Source: Balanoglossus misakiensis (taxonomy: Eukaryota; Hemichordata). From it: DNA of 64,000 bases. The notes beneath the pieces were generated by a model. It did not search any database. It had not been told where the DNA came from and worked only from the letters and a program-made list of their open reading frames with translations. Made by a program: the position numbers and the translations under genes. The DNA lies in NCBI GenBank assembly GCA_040954595.2, contig CM082580.2, positions 1,550,001 through 1,614,000 of the forward strand. The letters run 5' to 3'. Shown here piece by piece: positions 14,931-27,169 of the stretch (positions within the stretch are counted from its first letter, which is position 1; the number at the start of each line of letters is the position of its first letter).

Positions 14931-15840
14931 CTGTAGATCGACGGATAGTTGTAAAATTTCCATGGTTGCTTCCAAACAGCCTCGTTTATTTACCGATTTC
15001 TGTTGTGATGCGCAGAACACATAGATAGGCATATGTGCATAATAAAGTTTTCCACTAGACTCTGTAGATCGAGAGATAGTTCTAAAATTTCCATGGTTGC
15101 TTCCAAACACAGCCTCGTTTGTTTACAAAATTCTGTTGTGATGCGCAGAACACATATATAGGCCTATGCGCATAATAACGTTTTCCACTAGACTCTGTAG
15201 ATCGACGGATAGTTGTAAAATTTCCATGGTTGCTTCCAAACAGCCTCGTTTATTTACCGAATTCTGTTGTGAGGCGCAGAACACATAGATAGGCATATGT
15301 GCATAAGAAAGTTTTCCACTATAGACTCTGTAGATCGAGAGATAGTTCTAAAATGTCCATGGTTGCTTCCAAACACAGCCTCGTTTGTTTACAAAATTCT
15401 GTTGTGATGCGCAGAACACATATATAGGCCTATGCGCATAATAACGTTTTCCACTAGACTCTGTAGATCGACGGATAGCTGTAAAATTTCCATGGTTGCT
15501 TCCAAACAGCCTCGTTTATTTACCGAATTCTGTTGTGAGGCGCAGAACACATAGATAGGCATATGTGCATAAGAAAGTTTTCCACTACAGACTCTGTAGA
15601 TCGAGAGATAGTTCTAAAATGTCCATGGTTGCTTCCAAACACAGCCTCGTTTATTTACCGATTTCTGTTGTGATGCGCATAACACATAGATAGGCCTATG
15701 CGCATAAGAACGTTTTCCACTAGACTCTGTAGATCGACGGATAGCTGTAAAATTTCCATGGTTGCTTCCAAACAGCCTCGTTTATTTACCGATTTCTGTT
15801 GTGAGGCGCAGAACACATGATAGGCCTATGCGCATGAGAC

Positions 15841-18800
15841 ATGTTTCCACTAGACTTTGTAGATCGACGGATAGTTGTACAATGTCCATGGTTGCTTCCA
15901 AACAGCCTCGTTTATTTACCGAATTCTGTTGTGAGGCGCAGAGCACGTAATAGGCCTATGCGCATAAGAAAGTTTTCCACCAGACTCTGTAGATCGACGG
16001 ATAGTTGTAAAATTTCCATGGTTGCTTCCAAACAGCCTCGTTTATTTACCGATTTCTGTTGTGATGCGCAGAACACATAGATAGGCATATGTGCATAATA
16101 AAGTTTTCCACTAGACTCTGTAGATCGAGAGATAGTTCTAAAATTTCCATGGTTGCTTCCAAACACAGCCTCGTTTGTGTACAAAATTCTGTTGTGATGC
16201 GCAGAACACATATATAGGCCTATGCGCATAATAACGTTTTCCACTAGACTCTGTAGATCGACGGATAGTTGTAAAATTTCCATGGTTGCTTCCAAATAGC
16301 CTCGTTTATTTACCGAATTCTGTTGTGAGGCGCAGAACACATAGATAGGCATATGTGCATAATAAAGTTTTCCACTATAGACTCTGTAGATCGAGAGATA
16401 GTTCTAAAATGTCCATGGTTGCTTCCAAACACAGCCTCGTTTGTTTACAAAATTCTGTTGTGATGCGCAGAACACATATATAGGCCTATGCGCATAAGAA
16501 CGTTTTCCACTAGACTCTGTAGATCGACGGATAGTTGTACAATTTCCATGGTTGCTTCCAAACAGCATCGTTTATTTACCGAATTCTGTTGTGAGGCGCA
16601 GAACACGTAATAGGTCTATGCGCATAAGGAAGTTTTCCACCAGACTCTGTAGATCGACGGATAGTTGTAAAATTTCATGGTTGCTTCCAAATACAGCCTC
16701 GTTTATTTACCGATTTCTGTTGTGATGCGCATAACACATAGATAGGCCTATGCGCATAAGAACGTTTTCCACTAGACTCTGTAGATCGACGGATAGTTGT
16801 ACAATTTCCATGGTTGCTTCCAAACAGCCTCGTTTATTTACCGATTTCTGTTGTGAGGCGCAGAACACATGATAGGCCTATGCGCATAAGACATTTTTCC
16901 ACTAGACTCTGTAGATCGACGGATAGTTCTAAAATTTCCATGGTTGCTTCCAAACAGCCTCGTTTATTTACCGAATTCTGTTGTGAGGCGCAGAGCACGT
17001 AATAGGCCTATGCGCATAAGAAAGTTTTCCACCAGACTCCGTAGATCGACGGATAGTTGTAAAATTTCCATGGTTGTTTCCAAACACAGCCTCGTTCATT
17101 TACAAAATTCTGTTGTGATGCGCTGAACACATACATATGCCTATGCGCATAAGAAAGTTTCCACTAGACTCTGTAGATCGACGGATAGTTCTAAAATTTC
17201 CATGATTGCTTCCAAACACATCCTCGATTGTTTACAAAATTCTGTTGTGATGCGCAGAACACATAGATAGGCCTATGCGCATATGAACGTTTTCCACTAT
17301 ACACTGTAGATCGAGAGATAGTTCTAAAACTTCCATGTTTGCTTCCAAACAGCCTCGTTTATTTGCGGAATTCTGTTTTGAGGCGCAGAACACATAGATA
17401 GGCATATGTGAATAAGAAAGTTTTCCACTATAGACTCTGTAGATCGAGAGATAGTTGTAAAATTTCCATGGTTGCTTCCAAACAGCCTCGTTTATTTACC
17501 GATTTCTGTTGTGAGGCGCAGAACACATAGATAGGCCTATGCGCATAAAAAACTTTTCAACTTTAGATCAACGGATAGTTCAAAAATTTCCATGGTTGTT
17601 TCCAAACAGCCTCGTTTATTTACCGAATTCTGTTGTGATGCGTAGAACACATACATATGCCTATGCGCATAAGAAAGTTTTCCACCAGACTCTGTAGATC
17701 GACGGATAGTTGTAAAATTTCCATGGTTGCTTCCAAACAGCCTCGTTTATTTACCGATTTCTGTTGTGATGCGCAGAACACATAGATAGGCATATGTGCA
17801 TAATAAAGTTTTCCACTAGACTCTGTAGATCGAGAGATAGTTCTAAAATTTCCATGGTTGCTTCCAAACACAGCCTCGTTTGTTTACAAAATTCTGTTGT
17901 GATGCGCAGAACACATATATAGGCCTATGCGCATAATAACGTTTTCCACTAGACTCTGTAGATCGACGGATAGTTGTAAAATTTCCATGGTTGCTTCCAA
18001 ACAGCCTCGTTTATTTACCGAATTCTGTTGTGAGGCGCAGAACACATAGATAGGCATATGTGCATAAGAAAGTTTTCCACTATAGACTCTGTAGATCGAG
18101 AGATAGTTCTAAAATGTCCATGGTTGCTTCCAAACACAGCCTCGTTTGTTTACAAAATTCTGTTATGATGCGCAGAACACATATATAGGCCTATGCGCAT
18201 AAGACCGTTTCCACTAGACTCTGTAGATCGACGGATAGCTGTAAAATTTCCATGGTTGCTTTTAAACAGCCTCGTTTATTTACCGATTTCTGTTGTGAGG
18301 CGCAGAACACATAGATAGGCATATGTGCATAAGAAAGTTTTCCACTATAGACTCTGTAGATAGTTCTAAAATGTCCATGGTTGCTTCCAAACACAGCCTC
18401 GTTTATTTACCGATTTCTGTTGAGATGCGCATAACACATAGATAGGCCTATGCGCATAAGAACGTTTTCCACTAGACTCTGTAGATCGACGGATAGTTGT
18501 ACAATTTCCATGGTTGCTTCCAAACAGCATCGTTTATTTACGGAATTCTGTTGTGAGGCGCAGAACACGTAATAGGTCTATGCGCATAAGGAAGTTTTCC
18601 ACCAGACTCTGTAGATCGACGGATAGTTGTTAAATTTCATGGTTGCTTCAAAATACAGCCTCGTTTATTTACCGATTTCTGTTGTGATGCGCATAACACA
18701 TAGATAGGCCTATGCGCATAAGAACGTTTTCCACTAGACTCTGTAGATCGACGGATAGTTGTACAATTTCCATGGTTGCTTCCAAACAGCCTCGTTTATT

Positions 18801-20054
18801 TACCGATTTCTGTTGTGAGGCGCAGAACACATGACAGGCCTATGCGCATAAGACATTTTTCCACTAGACTCTGTAGATCGACGGATAGTTCTAAAATGTC
18901 CATGGTTGCTTCCAAACAGCCTCGTTTATTTACCGAATTCTGTTGTGAGGCGCAGAGCACGTAATAGGCCTATGCGCATAAGAAAGTTTTCCACCAGACT
19001 CCGTAGATCGACGGATAGTTGTAAAATTTCCATGGTTGTTTCCAAACACAGCCTCGTTCATTTACAAAATTCTGTTGTGATGCGCTGAACACATACATAT
19101 GCCTATGCGCATAAGAAAGTTTCCCACTAGACTCTGTAGATCGACGGATAGTTCTAAAATGTCCATGGTTGCTTCCAAACAAAGCCTCGATTGTTTACAA
19201 AATTCTGTTGTGATGCGCAGAACACATAGATAGGCCTATGCGCATATGAACGTTTTCCACTATACTCTGTAGATCGAGAGTTAGTTCTAAAATTTCCATG
19301 TTTGCTTCCAAACAGCCTCGTTTATTTACGGAATTCTGTTTTGAGGCGCAGAACACATAGATAGGCATATGTGCATAAGAAAGTTTTCCACTATAGACTC
19401 TGTACATCGAGAGATAGTTCTAAAATTTCCATGGTTGCTTTCAAACACAGCCTCGTTTGTTTACAAAATTCTGTTGTGATGCGCATAACACATAGATAGG
19501 CCTATGCGCATAAGAACGTTTTCCACTAGACTCTGTAGATCGACGGATAGTTGTACAATTTCCATGGTTGCTTCCAAACAGCATCGTTTATTTACCGAAT
19601 TCTGTTGTGAGGCGCAGAACACGTAATAGGTCTATGCGCATAAGGAAGTTTTCCACCAGACTCTGTAGATCGACGGATAGTTGTAAAATTTCATGGTTGC
19701 TTCCAAATACAGCCTCGTTTATTTACCGATTTCTGTTGTGATGCGCATAACACATAGATAGGCCTATGCGCATAAGAACGTTTTCCACTAGACTCTGTAG
19801 ATCGACGGATAGTTGTACAATTTCCATGGTTGCTTCCAAACAGCCTCGTTTATTTACCGATTTCTGTTGTGAGGCGCAGAACACATGATAGGCCTATGCG
19901 CATAAGACATTTTTCCACTAGACTCTGTAGATCGACGGATAGTTCTAAAATTTCCATGGTTGCTTCCAAACAGCCTCGTTTATTTACCGAATTCTGTTGT
20001 GAGGCGCAGAGCACGTAATAGGCCTATGCGCATAAGAAAGTTTTCCACCAGACT
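15841..20054 (+). repeat. Second copy of the 4.2-kb satellite A segment
   Basis: Matches about 10717-14930 at an offset of 5124. The few differences I saw are single bases, for example AAGAACG near 18721 where the first copy has AAGAAGG near 13597. Correspondence breaks near 20054, where this copy continues with the GTTCATTTAC-type monomer while the first copy switches to a regular one. Confidence 0.88.
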
Positions 20055-22234
20055 CCGTAGATCGACGGATAGTTGTAAAATTTCCATGGTTGTTTCCAAA
20101 CACAGCCTCGTTCATTTACAAAATTCTGTTGTGATGCGCTGAACACATACATATGCCTATGCGCATAAGAAAGTTTCCACTAGACTCTGTAGATCGACGG
20201 ATAGTTCTAAAATTTCCATGATTGCTTCCAAACACATCCTCGATTGTTTACAAAATTCTGTTGTGATGCGCAGAACACATAGATAGGCCTATGCGCATAT
20301 GAACGTTTTCCACTATACACTGTAGATCGAGAGATAGTTCTAAAACTTCCATGTTTGCTTCCAAACAGCCTCGTTTATTTGCGGAATTCTGTTTTGAGGC
20401 GCAGAACACATAGATAGGCATATGTGAATAAGAAAGTTTTCCACTATAGACTCTGTAGATCGAGAGATAGTTGTAAAATTTCCATGGTTGCTTCCAAACA
20501 GCCTCGTTTATTTACCGATTTCTGTTGTGAGGCGCAGAACACATAGATAGGCCTATGCGCATAAAAAACTTTTCAACTTTAGATCAACGGATAGTTCAAA
20601 AATTTCCATGGTTGTTTCCAAACAGCCTCGTTTATTTACCGAATTCTGTTGTGATGCGTAGAACACATACATATGCCTATGCGCATAAGAAAGTTTTCCA
20701 CCAGACTCTGTAGATCGACGGATAGTTGTAAAATTTCCATGGTTGCTTCCAAACAGCCTCGTTTATTTACCGATTTCTGTTGTGATGCGCAGAACACATA
20801 GATAGGCATATGTGCATAATAAAGTTTTCCACTAGACTCTGTAGATCGAGAGATAGTTCTAAAATTTCCATGGTTGCTTCCAAACACAGCCTCGTTTGTT
20901 TACAAAATTCTGTTGTGATGCGCAGAACACATATATAGGCCTATGCGCATAATAACGTTTTCCACTAGACTCTGTAGATCGACGGATAGTTGTAAAATTT
21001 CCATGGTTGCTTCCAAACAGCCTCGTTTATTTACCGAATTCTGTTGTGAGGCGCAGAACACATAGATAGGCATATGTGCATAAGAAAGTTTTCCACTATA
21101 GACTCTGTAGATCGAGAGATAGTTCTAAAATGTCCATGGTTGCTTCCAAACACAGCCTCGTTTGTTTACAAAATTCTGTTATGATGCGCAGAACACATAT
21201 ATAGGCCTATGCGCATAAGACCGTTTCCACTAGACTCTGTAGATCGACGGATAGCTGTAAAATTTCCATGGTTGCTTTTAAACAGCCTCGTTTATTTACC
21301 GATTTCTGTTGTGAGGCGCAGAACACATAGATAGGCATATGTGCATAAGAAAGTTTTCCACTATAGACTCTGTAGATAGTTCTAAAATGTCCATGGTTGC
21401 TTCCAAACACAGCCTCGTTTATTTACCGATTTCTGTTGAGATGCGCATAACACATAGATAGGCCTATGCGCATAAGAACGTTTTCCACTAGACTCTGTAG
21501 ATCGACGGATAGTTGTACAATTTCCATGGTTGCTTCCAAACAGCCTCGTTTATTTACCGATTTCTGTTGTGAGGCGCAGAACACATGACAGGCCTATGCG
21601 CATAAGACATTTTTCCACTAGACTCTGTAGATCGACGGATAGTTCTAAAATGTCCATGGTTGCTTCCAAACAGCCTCGTTTATTTACCGAATTCTGTTGT
21701 GAGGCGCAGAGCACGTAATAGGCCTATGCGCATAAGAAAGTTTTCCACCAGACTCCGTAGATCGACGGATAGTTGTAAAATTTCCATGGTTGTTTCCAAA
21801 CACAGCCTCGTTCATTTACAAAATTCTGTTGTGATGCGCTGAACACATACATATGCCTATGCGCATAAGAAAGTTTCCCACTAGACTCTGTAGATCGACG
21901 GATAGTTCTAAAATGTCCATGGTTGCTTCCAAACAAAGCCTCGATTGTTTACAAAATTCTGTTGTGATGCGCAGAACACATAGATAGGCCTATGCGCATA
22001 TGAACGTTTTCCACTATACTCTGTAGATCGAGAGTTAGTTCTAAAATTTCCATGTTTGCTTCCAAACAGCCTCGTTTATTTACGGAATTCTGTTTTGAGG
22101 CGCAGAACACATAGATAGGCATATGTGCATAAGAAAGTTTTCCACTATAGACTCTGTACATCGAGAGATAGTTCTAAAATTTCCATGGTTGCTTTCAAAC
22201 ACAGCCTCGTTTGTTTACAAAATTCTGTTGTGAT
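19496..22234 (+). repeat. Third partial copy of the long unit, with a two-monomer deletion
   Basis: From about 19496 to 21520 this repeats about 16480-18505 at an offset of 3016. From about 21534 to 22234 it repeats about 18780-19480 at an offset of 2754. The 262-base drop equals two monomers: the pair containing CAGCATCG and GGTCTATGCGC, present in the earlier copy, is absent here. Confidence 0.82.
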
Positions 22235-22963
22235 GCGCAGAACACATATATAGGCCTATGCGCATAAGAACGTTTTCCACTAGACTCTGTAGATCGACGG
22301 ATAGTTCTAAAATTTCCATGGTTGCTTCCAAACAGCCTCGTTTATTTACCGAATTCTGTTGTGAGGCACAGAACACATAGATAGGCCTATGTGCATAAGA
22401 AAGTTTTCCACTATAGACTCTGTAGATCGAGAGATAGTTCTAAAATGTCCATGGTTGCTTCCAAACACAGCCTCGTTTGTTTACAAAATTCTGTTGTGAT
22501 GCGCAGAACACATATATAGGCCTATGCGCATAATAACGTTTTCCACTAGACTCTGTAGATCGACGGATAGTTGTAAAATTTCCATGGTTGCTTCCAAACA
22601 GCCTCGTTTATTTACCGAATTCTGTTGTGAGGCGCAGAACACATAGATAGGCATATGTGCATAAGAAAGTTTTCCACTATAGACTCTGTAGATCGAGAGA
22701 TAGTTCTAAAATGTCCATGGTTGCTACCAAACACAGCCTCGTTTGTTTACAACATTCTGTTGTGATGCGCAGAACACATATATAGGCCTATGCGCATAAG
22801 AACGTTTCCACTAGACTCTGTAGATCGACGGATAGCTGTAAAATTTCTATGGTTGCTTCCAAACAGCCTCGTTTATTTACCGATTTCTGTTGTGAGGCGC
22901 AGAACACATGATAGGCCTATGCGCATGAGACATTTTTCCACTAGACTCTGTAGATCGACGGAT
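22235..22963 (+). repeat. Right-hand edge of satellite A
   Basis: The last five to six monomers are ordinary in sequence and order, resembling 5560-6110. The last, incomplete monomer stops at TAGATCGACGGAT. There is no gradual decay into unrelated sequence, so the array edge is a sharp breakpoint. Confidence 0.85.
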
Positions 22964-22968
22964 TTTGA
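22955..22968. other. Satellite A / satellite B junction
   Basis: Satellite A reads GTAGATCGACGGATAG and satellite B reads AAAATCGACGAAATTTTGAG in their normal copies. The observed junction reads GATCGACGGATTTTGAG. The word ATCGACG is common to both monomers and sits at the switch, consistent with joining at 7-base microhomology. No transposon end, poly-A or filler sequence is visible at the joint. Confidence 0.85.
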
Positions 22969-22989
22969 GATTTTGCAAATTCGAAAATT

Positions 22990-24750
22990 TGTCATTTTTT
23001 GATGATTTTCACCCATGATTTTTTTCAAAAATCGACGAAATTTTGAGATTTTGCAAAGTCGAAAATTTGTCATTTTTTGATTATTTTCACCCATGATTTT
23101 TTTCAAAAATCGACAAAATTTTTAGATTTTGCAAAGTCGACAATTTGTCATTTTTTGATGATTTTCACCATGATTTTTTTTTAAAAAATGACGAAATTTT
23201 GAGATTTTGCAAAGACGAAAATTTGTAATTTTTTGATGATTTTCACCCATGATTTTTTTTCAAAAATGTACGAAATTTTGAGATTTTGCAAAGTCGAAAA
23301 TTTGTAATTTTTTGATGATTTTCACCCATGATTTTTTTCAAAAATCGACGAAATTTGAGATTTTGCAAAGTCGAAAATTTGTCATTTTTTGATGATTTTC
23401 ACCCATGTTTTTTTTCAAAAATCTACGAAATTTTGAGATTTTGCAAAGTCGAAAATTTGTCATTTTTTGATGATTTTCACCCATGATTTTTTTCAAAAAT
23501 CGACAAAATTTTTAGATTTTGCAAAGTCGAAAATTTGTAATTTTTTGATGATTTTTACCCATGATTTTTTTTTTTCAAAAATCGACGAAATTTTGAGATT
23601 TTGCAAAGACGAAAATTTGTAATTTTTTGATGATTTTCACCCATGACTTTTTTTCAAAAATTTACGAAATTTTGAGATTTTGCAAAGTCGAAAATTTGTC
23701 ATTTTTTGATGATTTTCACCCATGATTTTTCTCAAAAATCGACGAAATTTTGAGATTTTGCAAAGTCGAAAATTTGTAATTTTTTGATGATTTTCACCCA
23801 TGATTTTTTTTCAAAAATCAACGAACCCATGATTTTTTTTCAAAAATCGACAAAATTTTGAGATTTTGCAAAGTCGAAAATTTGTCATTTTTTGATGATT
23901 TTCACCCATGATTTTTCTCAAAAATCGACGAAATTTTGAGATTTTGCAAAGTCGAAAATTTGTAATTTTTTGATGATTTTCACCCATGATTTTTTTTCAA
24001 AAATCGACGAAATTTTGAGATTTTGCAATGTCGAAAATTTGTCATTTATTAATGATTTTCACCCATGATTTTTTTTCAAAAATCGACAAATTTTTGAGAT
24101 TTTGCAAAGTCGAAAATTTGTAATTTTTTGATGATTTTCACCCATGTTTTTTTTCAAAATTGAACGAACCCATGATTTTTTTCAAAAATCGACGAAATTT
24201 TGAGATTTTGCAAAGTCGAAAATTTGTCATTTTTTGATGATTTTCACCCATGATTTTTTTCAAAAATCGACAAAATTTTGAGATTTTGCAAAGTCGAAAA
24301 TTTGTAATTTTTTGATGATTTTTACCCATGATTTTTTTTTTCAAAAATCGACGAAATTTTGAGATTTTGCAAATTCGAAAATTTGTAATTTTTTGATGAT
24401 TTTCACCCTTTTTTTTTTCAAAAATCAACGAACCCATGATTTTTTTTCAAAAATCTACGAAATTTTGAGAGTTTGCAAAGTCGAAAATTTGTCATTTTTT
24501 GATGATTTTCACCCATGATTTTTTTCAAAAATCGACAAAATTTTTAGATTTTGCAAAGTCGAAAATTTGTAATTTTTTGATGATTTTTACCCATGATTTT
24601 TTTTTTCAAAAATCGACGAAATTTTGAGATTTTGCAAAGACGAAAATTTGTAATTTTTTGATGATTTTCACCCATATTTTTTTTCAAAATTGAACGAACC
24701 CATGATTTTTTTCAAAAATCGACGAAATTTTGAGATTTTGCAAAGTCGAA
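22990..24750 (+). repeat. Satellite B block copied at ~40550-42300
   Basis: This 1.75-kb block beside the A/B junction matches 40.55-42.30 kb at an offset of 17557 (17556-17558 across T-run changes). Shared private variants are CACCATGATTTTTTTTT followed by AAAAAATGACG (23166 and 40723), AAAAATGTACG, and CGACGAAATTTGAG (one T fewer) at 23347 and 40904. Correspondence ends where AAAGTCG/AAATTCG usage differs after about 42300. Confidence 0.85.
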
Positions 24751-26040
24751 AATTTGTCATTTTTTGATGATTTTCACCCATGATTTTTTTCAAAAATCGA
24801 CGAAATTTTGAGATTTTGCAAAGTCGAAAATTTGTCATTTTTTGATGATTTTCACCCATGATTTTTTTCAAAAATCGACGAAATTTTGAGATTTTGCAAA
24901 GTCGAAAATGTGTCATTTTTCGATGATTTTCACCCATGATTTTTTTCAAAAATCTACGAAATTTTGAGATTTTGCAAAGTCGAAAATTTGTCATTTTTTG
25001 ATGATTTTCACCCATGATTTTTTTCAAAAATCTACGAAATTTTGAGATTTTGCAAAGTCGAAAATTTGTCATTTTTTGATGATTTTCACCCATGATTTTT
25101 TTCAAAAATCGACAAAATTTTTAGATTTTGCAAAGTCGAAAATTTGTAATTTTTTGATGATTTTTACCCATGATTTTTTTTTTCAAAAATCGACGAAATT
25201 TTGAGATTTTGCAAAGACGAAAATTTGTAATTTTTTGATGATTTTCACCCATATTTTTTTTCAAAATTGAACGAACCCATGATTTTTTTCAAAAATCGAC
25301 GAAATTTTGAGATTTTGCAAAGTCGAAAATTTGTCATTTTTTGATGATTTTCACCCATGATTTTTTTCAAAAATCGACGAAATTTTGAGATTTTGCAAAT
25401 TCGAAAATTTGTCATTTTTTGATGATTTTCACCCATGATTTTTTTCAAAAATCGACGAAATTTTGAGATTTTGCAAAGTCGAAAATGTGTCATTTTTCGA
25501 TGATTTTCACCCATGATTTTTTTCAAAAATCTACGAAATTTTGAGATTTTGCAAAGTCGAAAATTTGTCATTTTTTGATGATTTTCACCCATGATTTTTT
25601 TCAAAAATCGACAAAATTTTTAGATTTTGCAAAGTCGAAAATTTGTAATTTTTTGATGATTTTTACCCATGATTTTTTTTTTCAAAAATCGACGAAATTT
25701 TGAGATTTTGCAAAGACGAAAATTTGTAATTTTTTGATGATTTTCACCCATATTTTTTTTCAAAATTGAACGAACCCATGATTTTTTTTCAAAAATCTAC
25801 GAAATTTTGAGATTTTGCAAAGTCGAAAATTTGTCATTTTTTGATGATTTTCACCCATGATTTTTTTCAAAAATCGACAAAATTTTTAGATTTTGCAAAG
25901 TCGAAAATTTGTAATTTTTTGATGATTTTTACCCATGATTTTTTTTTTCAAAAATCGACGAAATTTTGAGATTTTGCAAAGACGAAAATTTGTAATTTTT
26001 TGATGATTTTCACCCATATTTTTTTTCAAAATTGAACGAA
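24671..26040 (+). repeat. Short higher-order units with variable monomer number
   Basis: The hybrid motif CCCATATTTTTTTTC followed by AAAATTGAACGAACCCATG recurs at 24671, 25248, 25747 and 26013. Spacings of 577, 499 and 266 bases differ by whole or near-whole monomers (577 minus 499 is 78). The marker therefore tags one end of a unit whose length changes by gain or loss of 78-bp monomers, as expected from unequal exchange. Confidence 0.75.
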
Positions 26041-27169
26041 CCCATGATTTTTTTCAAAAATCGACGAAATTTTGAGATTTTGCAAAGTCGAAAATTTGTC
26101 ATTTTTTGATGATTTTCACCCATGTTTTTTTTTTCAAAAATCGACGAAATTTTGAGATTTTGCAAAGTCGAAAATTTGTCATTTATTAATGATTTTCACC
26201 CATGATTTTTTTTCAAAAATTTACGAAATTTTGAGATTTTGCAAAGTCGAAAATTTGTCATTTTTTGATGATTTTCACCCATGATTTTTCTCAAAAATCG
26301 ACGAAATTTTGAGATTTTGCAAAGTCGAAAATTTGTAATTTTTTGATGATTTTCACCCATGATTTTTTTTCAAAAATCAACGAACCCATGATTTTTTTTC
26401 AAAAATCGACAAAATTTTGAGATTTTGCAAAGTCGAAAATTTGTCATTTTTTGATGATTTTCACCCATGATTTTTCTCAAAAATCGACGAAATTTTGAGA
26501 TTTTGCAAAGTCGAAAATTTGTAATTTTTTGATGATTTTCACCCATGATTTTTTTTCAAAAATCGACGAAATTTTGAGATTTTGCAATGTCGAAAATTTG
26601 TCATTTATTAATGATTTTCACCCATGATTTTTTTTCAAAAATCGACAAATTTTTGAGATTTTGCAAAGTCGAAAATTTGTAATTTTTTGATGATTTTCAC
26701 CCATGTTTTTTTTCAAAATTGAACGAACCCATGATTTTTTTCAAAAATCGACGAAATTTTGAGATTTTGCAAAGTCGAAAATTTGTCATTTTTTGATGAT
26801 TTTCACCCATGATTTTTTTCAAAAATCGACAAAATTTTGAGATTTTGCAAAGTCGAAAATTTGTAATTTTTTGATGATTTTTACCCATGATTTTTTTTTT
26901 CAAAAATCGACGAAATTTTGAGATTTTGCAAATTCGAAAATTTGTAATTTTTTGATGATTTTCACCCTTTTTTTTTCAAAAATCAACGAACCCATGATTT
27001 TTTTTCAAAAATCTACGAAATTTTGAGATTTTGCAAAGTCGAAAATTTGTCATTTTTTGATGATTTTCACCCATGATTTTTTTCAAAAATCGACAAAATT
27101 TTGAGATTTTGCAAAGTCGAAAATTTGTAATTTTTTGATGATTTTTACCCATGATTTTTTTTTTCAAAA

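Larger units (their letters stand above)
1..22963 (+). repeat. Satellite A: ~130-bp tandem repeat array
   Basis: A continuous head-to-tail array begins before the window. One counted copy is exactly 130 bp with 56 G/C. Copies range from about 129 to 132 bp through small recurring indels: AAACAGCC versus AAACACAGCC, and ACATGATAGG versus ACATAGATAGG. Constant landmarks in each copy, in order, are GGTTGCTTCCAAAC, GCCTCGTTTATTTAC, a TTCTGTTGTGA block, GCGCAGAACACA, AGGCCTATGCGCATAAG and AGACTCTGTAGATCGA. All copies share one orientation. About 175 copies fit in the window. I recognise no known satellite family and see no match to the CENP-B box. Short open frames on both strands recur with the monomer and are not treated as genes. 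Confidence 0.97.

Noticed and set aside
306-22161. Dozens of 60-146-codon open frames on both strands in satellite A as genes
   Set aside because: They recur with the monomer, exist on both strands, vary with 1-2 base indels and have no recognisable domain.
1-22963. CRISPR array
   Set aside because: Repeats are directly contiguous ~130-bp monomers without unique spacers, no cas-like gene is present and the context is eukaryotic.
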